The notes under the pieces are model-generated. The model did no database searches, had not been told where the DNA came from, and saw only the letters and a program-made list of their open reading frames with translations. A stretch of 64,000 bases of DNA. Origin: Pseudoalteromonas aurantia 208. GTDB lineage: Bacteria; Pseudomonadota; Gammaproteobacteria; Enterobacterales; Alteromonadaceae. A program made the translations under genes and the position numbers. The stretch is from contig NZ_AQGV01000012.1 in the NCBI RefSeq assembly GCF_014858725.1, positions 992,001-1,056,000 on the forward strand, in the 5' to 3' direction. Below are positions 29,369 through 40,917 of this stretch, piece after piece; the first letter of the stretch is position 1, and the number at the start of each line of letters is the position of its first letter.

Positions 29369-31036
29369 ATGTCAGAAAATTTTGCGCAGTTATTTGAAGA
29401 AAGCCTAAAGGGTTTTGAAGCAGAGCAAGGCTCTATTGTTAAAGGTACTGTTATTTCAATCGAGAACAACATTGTTCTTGTTGATGCTGGTTTAAAATCA
29501 GAAAGTGCTATCCCTGCGGAGCAATTCAAAAATGCTGCTGGTGAACTTGAAGTTGCTGTTGGCGACGAAGTAGATGTAGCGCTAGACGCAATCGAAGACG
29601 GTTTCGGTGAGACTATCCTTTCTCGTGAGAAAGCGAAGCGTCACGAAGCTTGGATCCGTCTTGAGAAAGCATGTGAAGAGCAAGAAACAGTTATCGGTAT
29701 GATCAACGGTAAAGTTAAAGGCGGTTTCACTGTTGAAGTTGACACGATTCGTGCGTTCCTACCTGGTTCACTTGTTGATGTTCGTCCTGTACGTGACACA
29801 GCACACCTTGAAGGTAAAGAGCTTGAGTTTAAAGTAATCAAGCTTGATCAAAAGCGCAACAACGTAGTTGTTTCACGTCGTGCAGTTATCGAATCAGAGA
29901 ACTCACAAGAGCGTGAAGAGCTTCTTGCAAACCTTGTAGAAGGTCAAGAAGTTAAAGGTATCGTTAAGAACCTTACTGACTACGGTGCGTTCGTTGACCT
30001 TGGTGGTGTAGATGGTCTACTACACATCACTGATATGGCGTGGAAGCGTGTTAAGCACCCTTCAGAAATCGTTAATGTTGGCGACGAAATCGCAGTTAAA
30101 GTACTTAAGTTCGACAAAGAGAAGACTCGTGTTTCTCTAGGTCTTAAGCAGCTTGGCGAAGATCCATGGGCAGCTATCGCTGGCCGTTACCCAGAAGGTG
30201 CTAAGCTTTCTGGTCGTGTAACTAACCTTACTGACTACGGTTGTTTCGTTGAAATCGAAGAAGGTGTTGAAGGTCTAGTACACGTATCTGAAATGGATTG
30301 GACTAATAAGAACATCCACCCTTCAAAAGTTGTTAGCCTTGGCGACAGCGTTGAAGTAATGGTTCTTGAAATCGACGAAGAACGTCGTCGTATCTCTCTA
30401 GGTCTTAAGCAATGTATTGCTAACCCTTGGCAAGAATTTGCTCGTCTTCAAAACAAAGGCGATCAAGTTACTGGTAAGATCAAGTCAATCACTGACTTTG
30501 GTATCTTCATCGGTCTTGACGGTGGTATTGACGGTCTTGTTCACCTTTCTGACATCTCTTGGAACACTCCAGGCGAAGAAGCAGTACGTGAGTACAAGAA
30601 AGGCGACGAAATCACTGCAATCGTATTGCAAGTTGACCCAGAGCGCGAACGTATCTCTCTTGGCGTTAAGCAAATCGAAGCTGACCCATTCAATAACTAC
30701 CTAGACGTAAACAAAAAAGGTGCTATTGTTAAAGGTAAAGTGACTGAAGTTGACGCTAAAGGCGCAACTGTTGAGCTTATCGAAGGTGTTGAAGGTTACA
30801 TCCGTGTAGCTGACATCGCTCAAGAGCGTATCGAAGATGCAACGACTGTTGTTTCTGCTGGTGACGAGATTGAAGCTAAATTTGTTGGTGTTGATCGTAA
30901 GAACCGTACTATCAGCCTTTCAGTTAAAGCTATGTTCGAAGCTGAAGAGAAAGAAGTTCTTGAGAAGTTGAAGAAAGAAGAGCCTGCGTTCGAAAACGCA
31001 ATGGCAGCAGCTTTCAAAAACGCTCAAAAAGACTAA
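29369..31036 (+). CDS. rpsA: 30S ribosomal protein S1
   Basis: A 555-residue protein with six S1 RNA-binding repeats; the repeated wording [39 protein letters not shown] and [20 protein letters not shown] marks repeats three to five. It brings mRNA to the ribosome. Codon choice is strongly biased to the preferred set (CGT for Arg, GGT for Gly, CTT/CTA for Leu), unlike its neighbours, as expected for very high expression. Confidence 0.98.
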   Translation: MSENFAQLFEESLKGFEAEQGSIVKGTVISIENNIVLVDAGLKSESAIPAEQFKNAAGELEVAVGDEVDVALDAIEDGFGETILSREKAKRHEAWIRLEKACEEQETVIGMINGKVKGGFTVEVDTIRAFLPGSLVDVRPVRDTAHLEGKELEFKVIKLDQKRNNVVVSRRAVIESENSQEREELLANLVEGQEVKGIVKNLTDYGAFVDLGGVDGLLHITDMAWKRVKHPSEIVNVGDEIAVKVLKFDKEKTRVSLGLKQLGEDPWAAIAGRYPEGAKLSGRVTNLTDYGCFVEIEEGVEGLVHVSEMDWTNKNIHPSKVVSLGDSVEVMVLEIDEERRRISLGLKQCIANPWQEFARLQNKGDQVTGKIKSITDFGIFIGLDGGIDGLVHLSDISWNTPGEEAVREYKKGDEITAIVLQVDPERERISLGVKQIEADPFNNYLDVNKKGAIVKGKVTEVDAKGATVELIEGVEGYIRVADIAQERIEDATTVVSAGDEIEAKFVGVDRKNRTISLSVKAMFEAEEKEVLEKLKKEEPAFENAMAAAFKNAQKD

Positions 31037-31051
31037 TAATTAAGTCTTATC

Positions 31052-31079
31052 AGGAAGGGCGCTTTAGCCCTTCCTTTTT
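31052..31079 (+). terminator. Terminator after rpsA
   Basis: AGGAAGGGC pairs with GCCCTTCCT across a six-base loop with a T run following. Some readthrough into ihfB is likely because that gene starts only 18 bases later. Confidence 0.8.
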
Positions 31080-31096
31080 ATATTAAAGGAAACACT

Positions 31097-31387
31097 ATGA
31101 CAAAGTCAGAATTGATAGAACAACTTGCCGAGCAACACGCACATGTTCCTGTGAAAGATGTGGAAAATGCTGTGAAAGAAATTCTTGAACAAATGGCCGG
31201 TTCATTATCATGCTCCGATCGTATTGAAATTCGTGGTTTTGGTAGTTTCTCGTTACACTTCCGTTCTCCACGCACAGGCCGTAACCCTAAAACAGGTGAT
31301 ACAGTTGAGCTAGACGGCAAATACGTACCACATTTTAAACCTGGTAAAGAGTTACGTGATCGCGTAAATGCCAGTATAATTGACTAA
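31097..31387 (+). CDS. ihfB: Integration host factor beta subunit
   Basis: A 96-residue DNA-bending protein of the HU/IHF family. The start [30 protein letters not shown] shows the dimer helices and the arm [13 protein letters not shown] contains the DNA-intercalating proline. Partner of IhfA. Lies between rpsA and lapA, the typical order. Confidence 0.97.
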   Translation: MTKSELIEQLAEQHAHVPVKDVENAVKEILEQMAGSLSCSDRIEIRGFGSFSLHFRSPRTGRNPKTGDTVELDGKYVPHFKPGKELRDRVNASIID

Positions 31388-31414
31388 AATAGCGATACAT
31401 TGATGGAGTAGCAC

Positions 31415-31678
31415 TTGGTTAAGGTAGTACAAAAAGGATTCGTTTTAGCACTCATATTATTAGCGTTTGTAATAGGTACACAAAACCCCGAAGTGGTTAA
31501 CGTTAATTATTTAATTGCGACTAGCCAATTACCTTTAGCGACTTTAATGAGTGTTTGTTTTTTCATTGGTGTGCTTATTGGATGTATGGTGAGCGTAAAG
31601 GTTTTTTCCCAGTTGAAATGGCAAAATTATCGGCTAAAAAAAAGTAACCGCCAATTGTCACCTGACACTGAACGCTGA
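31415..31678 (+). CDS. lapA: Lipopolysaccharide assembly protein A
   Basis: An 87-residue inner-membrane protein with two hydrophobic segments (about 8-25 and 40-62) separated by NPEVVNVNYLIATSQLPL, the pattern of LapA/YciS. The start is TTG at 31415 with GGAG eight bases upstream; no ATG is available without losing the first helix. It is two bases from lapB. LapA and LapB together control the level of LpxC and thus LPS synthesis. Confidence 0.9.
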   Translation: MVKVVQKGFVLALILLAFVIGTQNPEVVNVNYLIATSQLPLATLMSVCFFIGVLIGCMVSVKVFSQLKWQNYRLKKSNRQLSPDTER

Positions 31679-31680
31679 CC

Positions 31681-32817
31681 ATGATTGAGCTGTTGTTCTT
31701 ACTGCTCCCAGTCGCAGCCGCATATGGTTACGTTATGGGAAAGAATAGTGCTAAAAATCAAGCCCATGAACAAAACCGTCAAATTACATCACAATATAGT
31801 AAAGGCCTTAAATTCCTTCTTGATAGAGAGGAAGATCAAGGCTTAGAACATTTGATACAACTCCTCGAAGTTTCCGCTGATTCCGTAGAACATTACCTTA
31901 CGCTTGCCACTCTTTTCAGAAAAAGAGGGGAACTTGATCGCGCAATTAAAATACATGAGTTACTGCTGAATCAACCAAATTTGAGTCATGTTGACATTGA
32001 CTCTTGTCGATTAGAATTAGCGAAAGATTATATTTTGGCCGGGCTTCTAGATAGCGCTGAAGAACACCTTATTGTTCTGGTTAAAAACTCAAATAAAGAT
32101 GCTCTAGAACCAATTATCAATTTGTATTCCCAAATGCGAGAGTGGCATAAGGGCGTTAGTATGTATGAGGCATATAGTGAACTATTTACTAAGCCACAAC
32201 ATTGTGCTGCAGTCGCAAACTTTTATTGTGAAGCTGCGTTAGCGGACAAAACCCCCAAACTCATGGAAAAAACAACGGCTTTAGCGCATAAAACAATTCG
32301 GCCATTATATGAGCTAGGCAAAGATGCATTTGAACAGCAAGATTACGTTAAAGCCATATATTATTGGCGAAAGCTGATATGCAGTTTTACTCACACAGCC
32401 CCTATTTATATCGCGCAGCTTGAGCAGAGTTATGCTGAGCTGAATTTAATGAATCAATTTAATGAATTGATTATTGAGTTACTGCCAAAAGGCGGTGTGT
32501 TGATACGGATTAAACATTGCCAAGCTTTATTAACAGATGGGCAGCAGCAGCAAGCTATTGAGTTTTTAACCGATAGTTTAAAACGTGAACCATCTATTCG
32601 AGGGTTTAGCTTTTTGTTGCAGTTACTTGGTAATAGTAATACACGAATTCAAACAGTTCTGGCAGAAATAGATAAATTGGTACAATCGTATATTGCGACT
32701 AAGCCAGAGTATCAATGTCGGCACTGTGGTTTTACAAGTCATACGCTTTATTGGATTTGTCCGTCGTGCAAACATTGGGAATCAATTGCACCGAGCAAAG
32801 GATTAGACGGTTACTAA
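31681..32817 (+). CDS. lapB: Lipopolysaccharide assembly protein B
   Basis: A 378-residue protein: N-terminal membrane anchor (about 1-20), a chain of tetratricopeptide repeats (about 40-325), and a C-terminal rubredoxin-like metal site with CRHC and CPSC pairs. LapB recruits FtsH to degrade LpxC. Coupled to lapA with two bases between. Confidence 0.95.
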   Translation: MIELLFLLLPVAAAYGYVMGKNSAKNQAHEQNRQITSQYSKGLKFLLDREEDQGLEHLIQLLEVSADSVEHYLTLATLFRKRGELDRAIKIHELLLNQPNLSHVDIDSCRLELAKDYILAGLLDSAEEHLIVLVKNSNKDALEPIINLYSQMREWHKGVSMYEAYSELFTKPQHCAAVANFYCEAALADKTPKLMEKTTALAHKTIRPLYELGKDAFEQQDYVKAIYYWRKLICSFTHTAPIYIAQLEQSYAELNLMNQFNELIIELLPKGGVLIRIKHCQALLTDGQQQQAIEFLTDSLKREPSIRGFSFLLQLLGNSNTRIQTVLAEIDKLVQSYIATKPEYQCRHCGFTSHTLYWICPSCKHWESIAPSKGLDGY

Positions 32818-32894
32818 TATGTGTTTACACTAGCATAAACACACTTTTTAATAATAATGCTATTTCTGAAATTTAGGTCACACTTAGGAATATT

Positions 32895-33599
32895 ATGTCC
32901 CAAATAGATTCAAAAAAAGTGCTTATCGCACTAGATTACGATAACGAGCAAGCGGCATTAAATTTTGTTAAACAGCTTTCCCCTAGTGAGTGTCGGCTTA
33001 AGGTCGGAAAAGAAATGTTCACCTACTTTGGCCCCCAATTTGTTAAACAACTCGTTGATTTAGGGTTTGACGTATTTCTAGATCTGAAATTTCATGATAT
33101 TCCCAATACTGTTGCAAAAGCCGTTGCAGCAGCTGCTGAATTAGGTGTATGGATGGTTAACGTTCATGCCAGTGGTGGACTTGAAATGATGCAAAAAGCC
33201 AAGCTAGCGCTTGAAAAGTATGGTGAAAAAGCTCCACTGCTGATTGCTGTGACGGTTTTAACAAGTATGGACCAAGCGCAGTTACTGCGTTTAGGCATTG
33301 AAAAAACACCACAAGATCAGGTTGTTTACTTAGCTAAACTTGCTCAAGAAGCAGGGTTAGATGGGGTTGTGTGCTCGGCGCAAGAAGCAAAAACGCTTAA
33401 GATGTCACTGGGCGGTGAGTTTAAACTGATCACACCAGGTATTAGGCCTTTAGGCAGCGATGCTGGGGATCAAAAACGTATTATGACCCCGCAAAAGGCC
33501 ATTGCCGCAGGCAGTGATTATTTGGTTATTGGTCGTCCAATAACACAGGCAGATGATCCAGTTAAAACATTAGCAGAGATCAATGCGTCAATAGCTTAA
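32895..33599 (+). CDS. pyrF: Orotidine 5'-phosphate decarboxylase
   Basis: A 234-residue TIM-barrel enzyme for the last step of UMP synthesis. The active-site segment [19 protein letters not shown] contains the Lys-Asp pair; the phosphate-binding end is [15 protein letters not shown]. An AGGAAT site precedes the ATG. Lies 77 bases after lapB, possibly with its own promoter. Confidence 0.97.
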   Translation: MSQIDSKKVLIALDYDNEQAALNFVKQLSPSECRLKVGKEMFTYFGPQFVKQLVDLGFDVFLDLKFHDIPNTVAKAVAAAAELGVWMVNVHASGGLEMMQKAKLALEKYGEKAPLLIAVTVLTSMDQAQLLRLGIEKTPQDQVVYLAKLAQEAGLDGVVCSAQEAKTLKMSLGGEFKLITPGIRPLGSDAGDQKRIMTPQKAIAAGSDYLVIGRPITQADDPVKTLAEINASIA

Positions 33600-33621
33600 C
33601 GATTTATCTATATCGTTAAGT

Positions 33622-33650
33622 ATTAAAAGCAGCCATAGGCTGCTTTTAAT
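33622..33650. terminator. Terminator after pyrF
   Basis: ATTAAAAGCAGCC and GGCTGCTTTTAAT form a perfect stem with a three-base loop, symmetrical enough to serve both pyrF and the convergent phosphoesterase gene. Confidence 0.8.
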
Positions 33651-33737
33651 GTAACTTTTTAGCTAAGTCATGTAGTTAAGTTACTATGACAGATAGAAAT
33701 AAAGCGCTATAAACTCATGCGCTTAAATTCAGAGGGG

Positions 33738-34802
33738 TTACTCAACCAAAAGCTCAACATCGCCATTATATTTTCCGCGAAAGAGCGCGTTATTTTTGAA
33801 TAATAACAGTTCACCTTGTTTGCCATGTTTTATGCTGCTATCGATGGCAATGACTTTATTGTCGGCAATTGCTTTAACTTTTGATTGTGAGGTGTGGCCA
33901 ACAACAATGTGCTCTACTTGATAATAGTCAAGTAATGTAGACAGTTCATTGTCAGTTATGTTGCTGAAATACCCTCTGTACCAAATTGGCCCATTTCGAC
34001 CAAATAACCGTTTGGCAAATTGAGGGCGATCTTTATTAACCAGGTATTGAGAAAATACAGCGTTAATTTTAGCGATAGAAACCTTGTCATGTGCAAAACT
34101 AGCAGGCAAACCACCATGCATGAATAATGCGTTATTTAGTTTTAAGATAACATTTTTGCTGCGGAGCCATTGTCCTAACACCGTGTTACTTGCATACAGT
34201 AAGTCGATGTCTCGGCCTAATTGCTGCTCAGTTTTTACATACTTCTCATGTAAGTACCTATCATCATTGTTTAACACCATCACTTCATGGTTACCCAATA
34301 ACAAATGCAGTTGTCCATTTGCCTTTTTCGCTTGAGTTTCTAAATCGTATAAAAACCAAAGGATATCTGTCACATCCGGTCCTCGGTCAAATATATCACC
34401 GGTAATAATTAAGTGGCCTGCGCCAAATGCCCACTGGTTTTTACTATCAATGATGTTGTGATTGACAAGTAGGGTTTTCAACACTGAAAATTGCCCGTGT
34501 ACATCGCTGAGTGCCGCATACTTTTTGATGTTACTAAAAATCGCAGGCTGTTTTGAAGAGGGGGTTTGTAGCTGCGTGTTTAATGTCATTCCACATTGGT
34601 TGAACTTTAACTCTTTTGTTAATTTACGTGTTTGTAAACTCATTTGATTGTTACAAACCCATTCAACTTGCATGGTTTTATTATTGAGTGTGACATAAGG
34701 TCCGTCAGAAAAAGCGGCAAGGCTTTGGCAACTTACGCAGATGAGCAACAGTAACATGATATGTTTTATTATTGAGATTGGAGCTGAGGGAAAATGGCGC
34801 AT
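33738..34802 (-). CDS. Exported calcineurin-like metallophosphoesterase
   Basis: A 354-residue protein with the PPP-type phosphoesterase motifs in order: LSDVHGQF, ITGDIFDRGPD, LLGNHEVM, then FMHGGLP and VVGHTSQS. These bind two metal ions. The ATG at 34802 has AAGGACATC before it and gives a signal peptide ending SCQSLA; a longer frame from 34886 would bury this signal. The protein is therefore likely periplasmic, resembling shewasin-type or bacterial PPP phosphatases (Shewanella-like protein phosphatase group). Substrate unknown. Confidence 0.82.
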   Translation of the reverse strand: MRHFPSAPISIIKHIMLLLLICVSCQSLAAFSDGPYVTLNNKTMQVEWVCNNQMSLQTRKLTKELKFNQCGMTLNTQLQTPSSKQPAIFSNIKKYAALSDVHGQFSVLKTLLVNHNIIDSKNQWAFGAGHLIITGDIFDRGPDVTDILWFLYDLETQAKKANGQLHLLLGNHEVMVLNNDDRYLHEKYVKTEQQLGRDIDLLYASNTVLGQWLRSKNVILKLNNALFMHGGLPASFAHDKVSIAKINAVFSQYLVNKDRPQFAKRLFGRNGPIWYRGYFSNITDNELSTLLDYYQVEHIVVGHTSQSKVKAIADNKVIAIDSSIKHGKQGELLLFKNNALFRGKYNGDVELLVE

Positions 34803-34911
34803 GATGTCCTTATTTAGTTTATTAATATTATAAGTAAAAAGCTTATTTAGGCAAAGCGTGAAAGCTGTTGAGGTGTCAGCTTTCACATGAGTACAAGTTT
34901 ACACCGTAAAT

Positions 34912-36363
34912 TTATAGGCTCTGCGCATAGTGATAAAGGGCTTTAAGTATGTTTAAGTTTTTTTCATTGCCTTCATTTTCGTGAACCAAATTTTCAAGGG
35001 TTAACATAAAATCTTCAGCCGAAATAGAAGGGTGGTCTTCACCATGCATGAGCTTGTTTTGGCAATACTTACGCCAAGCATCAAGCTCGTTAGGGGTTAA
35101 TGACTCAGGCCAGTTTCTGGCGCGATATCTAAATAACATGGTGGTAAACTTAGGATCTTCAAATTCAATATTAAGCTCACTCAGCGTATCAGGGCGTGAA
35201 TCACGTACAACCGCAAATTTGGCTTTGTCAGCCTTGCTAATAAAACCATTATATAATTGATAATCAGGGTTGGTTGTTGCGCTAAAGTCGGCTGGGTTAT
35301 TAAAAACCTCAGCCACTTTATCTCGCAGTTCAGGGTGAGCTTTTAATATTTTTAGGTGCTCAAGACATTGTTCACGGTCAATCCCTAAGCGAGCCGCATT
35401 TTCAGGTAGCAGTGTTTTTGCTGGTGCGAGAATAGGGCACTTGTTTACGTGAACTAACTTTAGTCCAACAGGTAAATCACCTTCAGCCATATCGCTGCGT
35501 TTGGTATACAATCGTTCTCGTAATTCTTCAACCGATAAATCAAGCAATACTTGCGGGTTTTCAGTTAAATTAAAGCAGACGATGGCATTTTTATTACTCG
35601 GGTGGAAACTCATCGGGGCAACCCACGTGGTACATCCTTGTGTTGCAGGAATACGAGAGGAGGTATGCACAAGTGGCTGCATGTTAAATACATCGATGAT
35701 GTCGAGTAGCGCTTTCTTATTTTTAAGACTGAAGAAAAAGTTAAACAACTTTGGCTGTTTAGTTTTGATCAGTTTCGCTAAGTCGATGGTGGCAGTTACA
35801 TCACTTAATGCATCGTGTGCAGCGCCATGTTCAATACCATTGGCAACGGTTAGGTGCTCAAGTTTGAAGCTCGGCGTACCATCTTCTTTTAGTGGCCATT
35901 CAATGCCTTCAGGGCGCAGTGCATAACAGGCACGTACTAAATCAATAATATCCCAGCGGCTGTTTCCATTTTGCCACTCGCGTTCGTACGGGTCATAAAA
36001 ATTTCGATACAGGCTATAACGCGTGACTTCATCATCAAAACGAATACTATTGTAGCCCGCCACACAGGTACCAGGTTGGCTAAATTGTGCATGGATTTTT
36101 GCCATAAACTCGGCTTCAATTAAGCCATGTTTTTGCGCATGTTGCGGAGTGATCCCCGTTATCAAACAAGCTTCAGGGTGAGGCAAATAATCAGGCGCAG
36201 GTTTGCAATATTCAATGAGTGGTTCACCGATGATGTTGAGATCGTAGTCGGTGCGAATTCCTGCAAATTGGCTCGGCCTGTCTTTTTGTGGTGTCGCACC
36301 AAAAGTCTCATAGTCGTGCCAATAGATACTTGGTGTATTCTCGTTGTTTTTCTGGTTTTCCAT
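34912..36363 (-). CDS. sbcB: Exodeoxyribonuclease I
   Basis: A 483-residue 3'-5' single-strand DNA exonuclease. The DEDD nuclease residues are visible in WHDYETFGATPQKDRPSQFA (first Asp and Glu) and EHGAAHDALSDVTATIDLA (later His/Asp). The SH3-like and C-terminal helical regions follow. Length is close to the E. coli enzyme (475). It lies at the edge of a block of mobile-element debris starting at its 5' side. Confidence 0.97.
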   Translation of the reverse strand: MENQKNNENTPSIYWHDYETFGATPQKDRPSQFAGIRTDYDLNIIGEPLIEYCKPAPDYLPHPEACLITGITPQHAQKHGLIEAEFMAKIHAQFSQPGTCVAGYNSIRFDDEVTRYSLYRNFYDPYEREWQNGNSRWDIIDLVRACYALRPEGIEWPLKEDGTPSFKLEHLTVANGIEHGAAHDALSDVTATIDLAKLIKTKQPKLFNFFFSLKNKKALLDIIDVFNMQPLVHTSSRIPATQGCTTWVAPMSFHPSNKNAIVCFNLTENPQVLLDLSVEELRERLYTKRSDMAEGDLPVGLKLVHVNKCPILAPAKTLLPENAARLGIDREQCLEHLKILKAHPELRDKVAEVFNNPADFSATTNPDYQLYNGFISKADKAKFAVVRDSRPDTLSELNIEFEDPKFTTMLFRYRARNWPESLTPNELDAWRKYCQNKLMHGEDHPSISAEDFMLTLENLVHENEGNEKNLNILKALYHYAQSL

Positions 36364-36492
36364 TAGTATCTATTTACCTTTAATATCAGCTGTTTAATCT
36401 CATTTGGTGTGTGTGGTGTGCTTTTTATGTTTCTATTCATTATCATGTTGTGTGTATATCGAAAACATCATAGTGTGTATATCCTGTAGCTT

Positions 36493-36651
36493 ATGATTAG
36501 TGATACAAAATTACGTAGTTTGTTAAACAAACCCAATGAACCACTTATATTATCTCACAGAGATGGCCTATGCGTAAAACGTAATAGAAATAGCCGTTTA
36601 CTTTCGCTGTATCGTTACTGTTGTTGATAAACAACTGTTTTGTACAACTAA
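36493..36651 (+). pseudogene. Degraded start of a tyrosine-type integrase
   Basis: An ATG at 36493 opens MISDTKLRSLL, followed by HRDGLCVK; this is the pattern of the arm-DNA-binding domain at the start of island integrases (M-x-x-D-x-K-L ... D-R-D-G-L-x-V). The frame stops at 36622-36624, and a second frame continues the likeness (IAVYFRC, compare the usual GNIAFYYRY), so there is a frameshift. The IS3-type element begins at 36652, and no continuation is seen beyond its far end. Call based on recognition of a short motif, so moderate confidence. Confidence 0.4.
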
Positions 36652-36652
36652 T

Positions 36653-37852
<1,200 letters not shown>

Positions 37853-38006
37853 AGGACACCTCTGATTGAGTGGTAATGATACCACCTAAAATAGTGTCCG
37901 GAATTATTGAACCACAACATTTTGACCCTGTAACTAAAGAGAAATTCAGATAATCTGTGTAACTGCCTATTATTAATACTCATATAGGGTTTAGGATAGG
38001 CAGACT

Positions 38007-38096
38007 ATGAATAAGAAAGAATTAGAAGCATTTGCTAAACAAGCCGCTAAATCAATAAAGTCAGAAGCTGACTTAACTGATTTTCGTAAAATATGA
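38007..38096 (+). pseudogene. IS256-family transposase N-terminal stub
   Basis: The 29 codons from the ATG at 38007 read MNKKELEAFAKQAAKSIKSE and end DFRKI before TGA. This is the usual beginning of IS256/Mutator-type transposases (K-K-E-L-E-A-F-A-K), which continue for about 400 residues; here nothing follows. It lies about 100 bases from the IS3 border, so several elements have landed and decayed here. The bases between 37904 and 38006 may include the element's left end but I cannot fix it. Confidence 0.55.
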
Positions 38097-38352
38097 ACCG
38101 GTGATCCTCCCATTTTTAACAAGTATTGATGATAGCGAACGCGAGGCTTGAACATGCATATTGCGAAGAAAAAAGCAGCAAAGCTCATTATACAGATCTT
38201 TCGACACAGTTTAGCGCGATAATCATCATCAAAGCCTGTTACTACACGATTGAATCAAAATAGGAACTAAGTTATGGTTGGTTCATTTACAAAGCAGGGC
38301 CGTTCTACCGACTCATAAAATTTTTATTAGCATTGGTGCAAGGATTATTAAT

Positions 38353-38508
38353 ATGAATACAAGGTTAAAGAAAGTTTTTGTATATTCAGTTTCAATTTTA
38401 TTACTTTCTGGGAGTGCGCTTTATGTATCTATGGAGGACTATCAAAAAGAAAGGGTAGGAGAGCTGTTAGGCAAGATAGTAAGCGATTCTGATTTATCGA
38501 GTTCTTAA
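38353..38508 (+). CDS. Small single-span membrane protein, hypothetical
   Basis: A 51-residue protein starting MNTRLKKVFVYSVSILLLSG: a basic start, one hydrophobic span (about 8-25) and a short charged tail. The ATG at 38353 has AAGGA about 8 bases upstream; an upstream in-frame start at 38278 has no ribosome site and would add an unlikely extension. No family recognised. It may be real because of the ribosome site and the clean membrane-anchor pattern, but its length leaves doubt. Confidence 0.45.
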   Translation: MNTRLKKVFVYSVSILLLSGSALYVSMEDYQKERVGELLGKIVSDSDLSSS

Positions 38509-38677
38509 TTTATACAATAAGTTAGCTTGAATTGAGCCTATATCAACAAAAGTTTAAAGTGGAGCGACCAGTCGGTTTTTCTGTTTAGAAAGCGATAAGT
38601 ACTATTTTGGAATAAATCACTGTGAGATAGTGGTGCCTTCTTTGGTCGCAGAAATATAAAATGTTTTGAGGAAAGTT

Positions 38678-39295
38678 ATGGATATCGGTATTTGGCTCAC
38701 ATTTGTTGCTGCGTGTGTTGTGTTTAGTTTGGCCCCTGGCGCTGGGACAATTACGTCTATTAATAACTCAATGACAGGGGGCATAATTGCCGCTATCAAA
38801 GGGCTAGTAGGACTGCAATTGGCGCTAGCATTACACATTATGGTTGTTTCTTTTGGTTTAGGGGCTTTGCTTGCATCTTCAGTGACCTTTTTTGAGGTGT
38901 TTAAATATATTGGTGCTGCATATTTAATTTTTCTTGGCATTAAAAAATGGCGAGAAAAAGGCGCGATGAACACCGAACTTGCCCAAGTGTCAACTGTGTA
39001 TGGTCAGCTTATCAAACAAGGTTTTATCGTGAACCTTTTCAACCCGAAGTCCATTGTGTTTCTTGCGGCATTTTTGCCGCAGTTTGTAAATGTTAATCAC
39101 TCATTTTCCGAACAGTATATGATTTTGGGTGTAACGGTTATTGTGATCGATAGTGTTGTAATGCTGGGTTATTCATTGTTGGGGTTATGCGTAAAACCGT
39201 ATTTATCAAATCAGCGAGTAATGTCGTTTCTCAACAAATTATTTGGCACGTTATTTATTAGTATGGGAGTTGTTTTAGCAAAATCAGAGTCGTAA
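38678..39295 (+). CDS. LysE/RhtB-family amino acid exporter
   Basis: A 205-residue integral membrane protein of the LysE superfamily with about six hydrophobic segments. The N-terminal FSLAPGAGTITSINNSMTGG corresponds to the family's 'PGP' segment, and FIVNLFNPKSIVFLAAFLPQF is the conserved Asn-Pro-Lys motif after helix 3. GAGGAAAG precedes the ATG at 38678. Likely exports an amino acid or related metabolite such as homoserine or threonine; substrate not resolved. Confidence 0.9.
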   Translation: MDIGIWLTFVAACVVFSLAPGAGTITSINNSMTGGIIAAIKGLVGLQLALALHIMVVSFGLGALLASSVTFFEVFKYIGAAYLIFLGIKKWREKGAMNTELAQVSTVYGQLIKQGFIVNLFNPKSIVFLAAFLPQFVNVNHSFSEQYMILGVTVIVIDSVVMLGYSLLGLCVKPYLSNQRVMSFLNKLFGTLFISMGVVLAKSES

Positions 39296-39398
39296 CTCCG
39301 GGTGAAATAATGGTGCTTTTAGCTTTATATAGGGCCAGATGAGCCTACCAGTAAAGCCACTTAAAACGCACTGGATTTACAATAAAAGGAAGACCGAC

Positions 39399-39863
39399 GT
39401 GTATAAATTACTACTAATAATCACATTGTTATTATATTCACTGCCATCTTTGGCGAAGGTATTCAGTGAAGCACAGTTAACGGAACTTGCTAATGCCTTT
39501 GTAGCAGCCAAAAATGCCAGACAGCAACCAGATACAGATATTGAAGATATCGATCATTATTTGTCGTTGCTGGCAGACACATTTATTGATGAACATATTA
39601 AGTACAATGTGGTTATCAACAGCAAAACTGAACTTCGAAATAGCCTGATTGCGAAGATGACCGATAAAGTTATCTTTAGCTCTATACGCATTGTGGAAAA
39701 GATGGTCGGCTCAAATGTCGTATTTATTAAAATGATTGAAGTAGGTAAAGTAAAACCGAGTCATTCCAGTAAAGTCATTGACTACGAATCTACTAATATT
39801 GTGTCGTTAGAATTCAATGATAAAGGGTTAATCAAGCATATTCGCAGGCATCATGGATTTTAG
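39399..39863 (+). CDS. Exported NTF2/SnoaL-like small protein
   Basis: A 154-residue protein with a signal peptide (about 1-19, ending PSLAKVF) and a fold-typical helix followed by strands, as in NTF2/SnoaL-like proteins (FVAAKNARQQPDTDIEDIDH, a domain start often seen in this group). GTG at 39399 is preferred because AAGGA lies about 10 bases before it and the signal then starts directly; an ATG at 39339 would add 20 non-membrane residues. Function unknown; periplasmic binding or enzyme accessory are possible. Confidence 0.6.
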   Translation: MYKLLLIITLLLYSLPSLAKVFSEAQLTELANAFVAAKNARQQPDTDIEDIDHYLSLLADTFIDEHIKYNVVINSKTELRNSLIAKMTDKVIFSSIRIVEKMVGSNVVFIKMIEVGKVKPSHSSKVIDYESTNIVSLEFNDKGLIKHIRRHHGF

Positions 39864-39926
39864 ATTACCGTGTGTATTTGCTTAGGCTGTGCGTTATTGT
39901 TACTTCTTTTAAGGTATCGTTTTTAT

Positions 39927-40826
39927 TCATTTTAAGCTGGGCGTTTGAGTCTGGCTCGCGCTAATACGGTCAATTAGCTGGTTCAACCAACCAGTCGAGA
40001 AGCTCGGTTTATAAACGAGGTTAATACGCTCCTGATTTCGCGCAGCAAAATCACTAAGTTTGATAACGCTAAGCTGCTCATCAATAGCAATATCAGGCAG
40101 ATAAGCCAACGCAGGGTGCTTTTTAATTACACTAAGCAGTGAAGCGAAGTTATCACAGCGAAAAGCAATATGGCGGGGGTGGATATGATCTGGCCACCCA
40201 TCAGAGCCAACACCACGCACAATGCCGCAAAATGACGAGCTGCTCGGGCAAGCAAAAAATGTATTATTTATATCTGCAAGTGTTGGCGTTTTAATTTGAT
40301 GAATGGGGTGGTCGGTGGCGGCAACCAGTTCAAATGTGGTAACCCCTAGAGGGAGGGCATGAAATCCTGCTGATTGCCAATCAGGCAAAGCGTCATCGGT
40401 TACGATGGCTAGATGAGCGGCGCCGCTTTTAAGTTTATTAAGGGCATCGCCTTCAAAAACAGCTTGTAAGTTTACTTCAAATTGCGCAGTGCTGATGTGA
40501 GGGAGGAGTTTATCAAGCACGTGATCAAGTAACACGGATGGGCCTGCAATATTGAGTGAATGTTTGGCTTGTGTACTTATGAATTCACTGAGCATTTGAT
40601 CATATTGATTGATAAGTTCATTAGCATACAGCGTAAATTTCTTACCGTTGGTGTTGACCTGAATGTTCCGACCGACCCGGTCAAAAATTTTACTATTAAG
40701 TTGAGTTTCAATTTTCTTAAGTGTTTTCGACAGAGCGCCAGTGGTAATATTAAGCGCCGCGGCAGATGTATGAAGGTTTTGAGTTTGTGCTAAATGCACC
40801 AGTTTTCGCAGGTCTTCAACGTTCAT
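39927..40826 (-). CDS. LysR-type transcriptional regulator
   Basis: A 299-residue LysR regulator. The N-terminal winged helix is MNVEDLRKLVHLAQTQNLHT followed by SAAALNITTGALSKTLKKIE, and a two-lobe effector-binding domain follows from about residue 90. The ATG at 40826 is preferred over 40877: it fits the family start and GGAA lies upstream. It is divergent from the unknown periplasmic gene at 40918 and may control it; the intergenic gap is 91 bases. Confidence 0.92.
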   Translation of the reverse strand: MNVEDLRKLVHLAQTQNLHTSAAALNITTGALSKTLKKIETQLNSKIFDRVGRNIQVNTNGKKFTLYANELINQYDQMLSEFISTQAKHSLNIAGPSVLLDHVLDKLLPHISTAQFEVNLQAVFEGDALNKLKSGAAHLAIVTDDALPDWQSAGFHALPLGVTTFELVAATDHPIHQIKTPTLADINNTFFACPSSSSFCGIVRGVGSDGWPDHIHPRHIAFRCDNFASLLSVIKKHPALAYLPDIAIDEQLSVIKLSDFAARNQERINLVYKPSFSTGWLNQLIDRISASQTQTPSLK

Positions 40827-40917
40827 ATTGATTCCAAAAGGTAAATGATTAATGATATTTAATCGATGAAACTTCAATGAATGACAGTGTAAAGTAGCTA
40901 AAATTTTTCATCAAGAG

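Noticed and set aside
37991..38188. 65-codon minus-strand frame over the IS256 stub
   Set aside because: No start site or family; it overlaps the recognised transposase start on the other strand.
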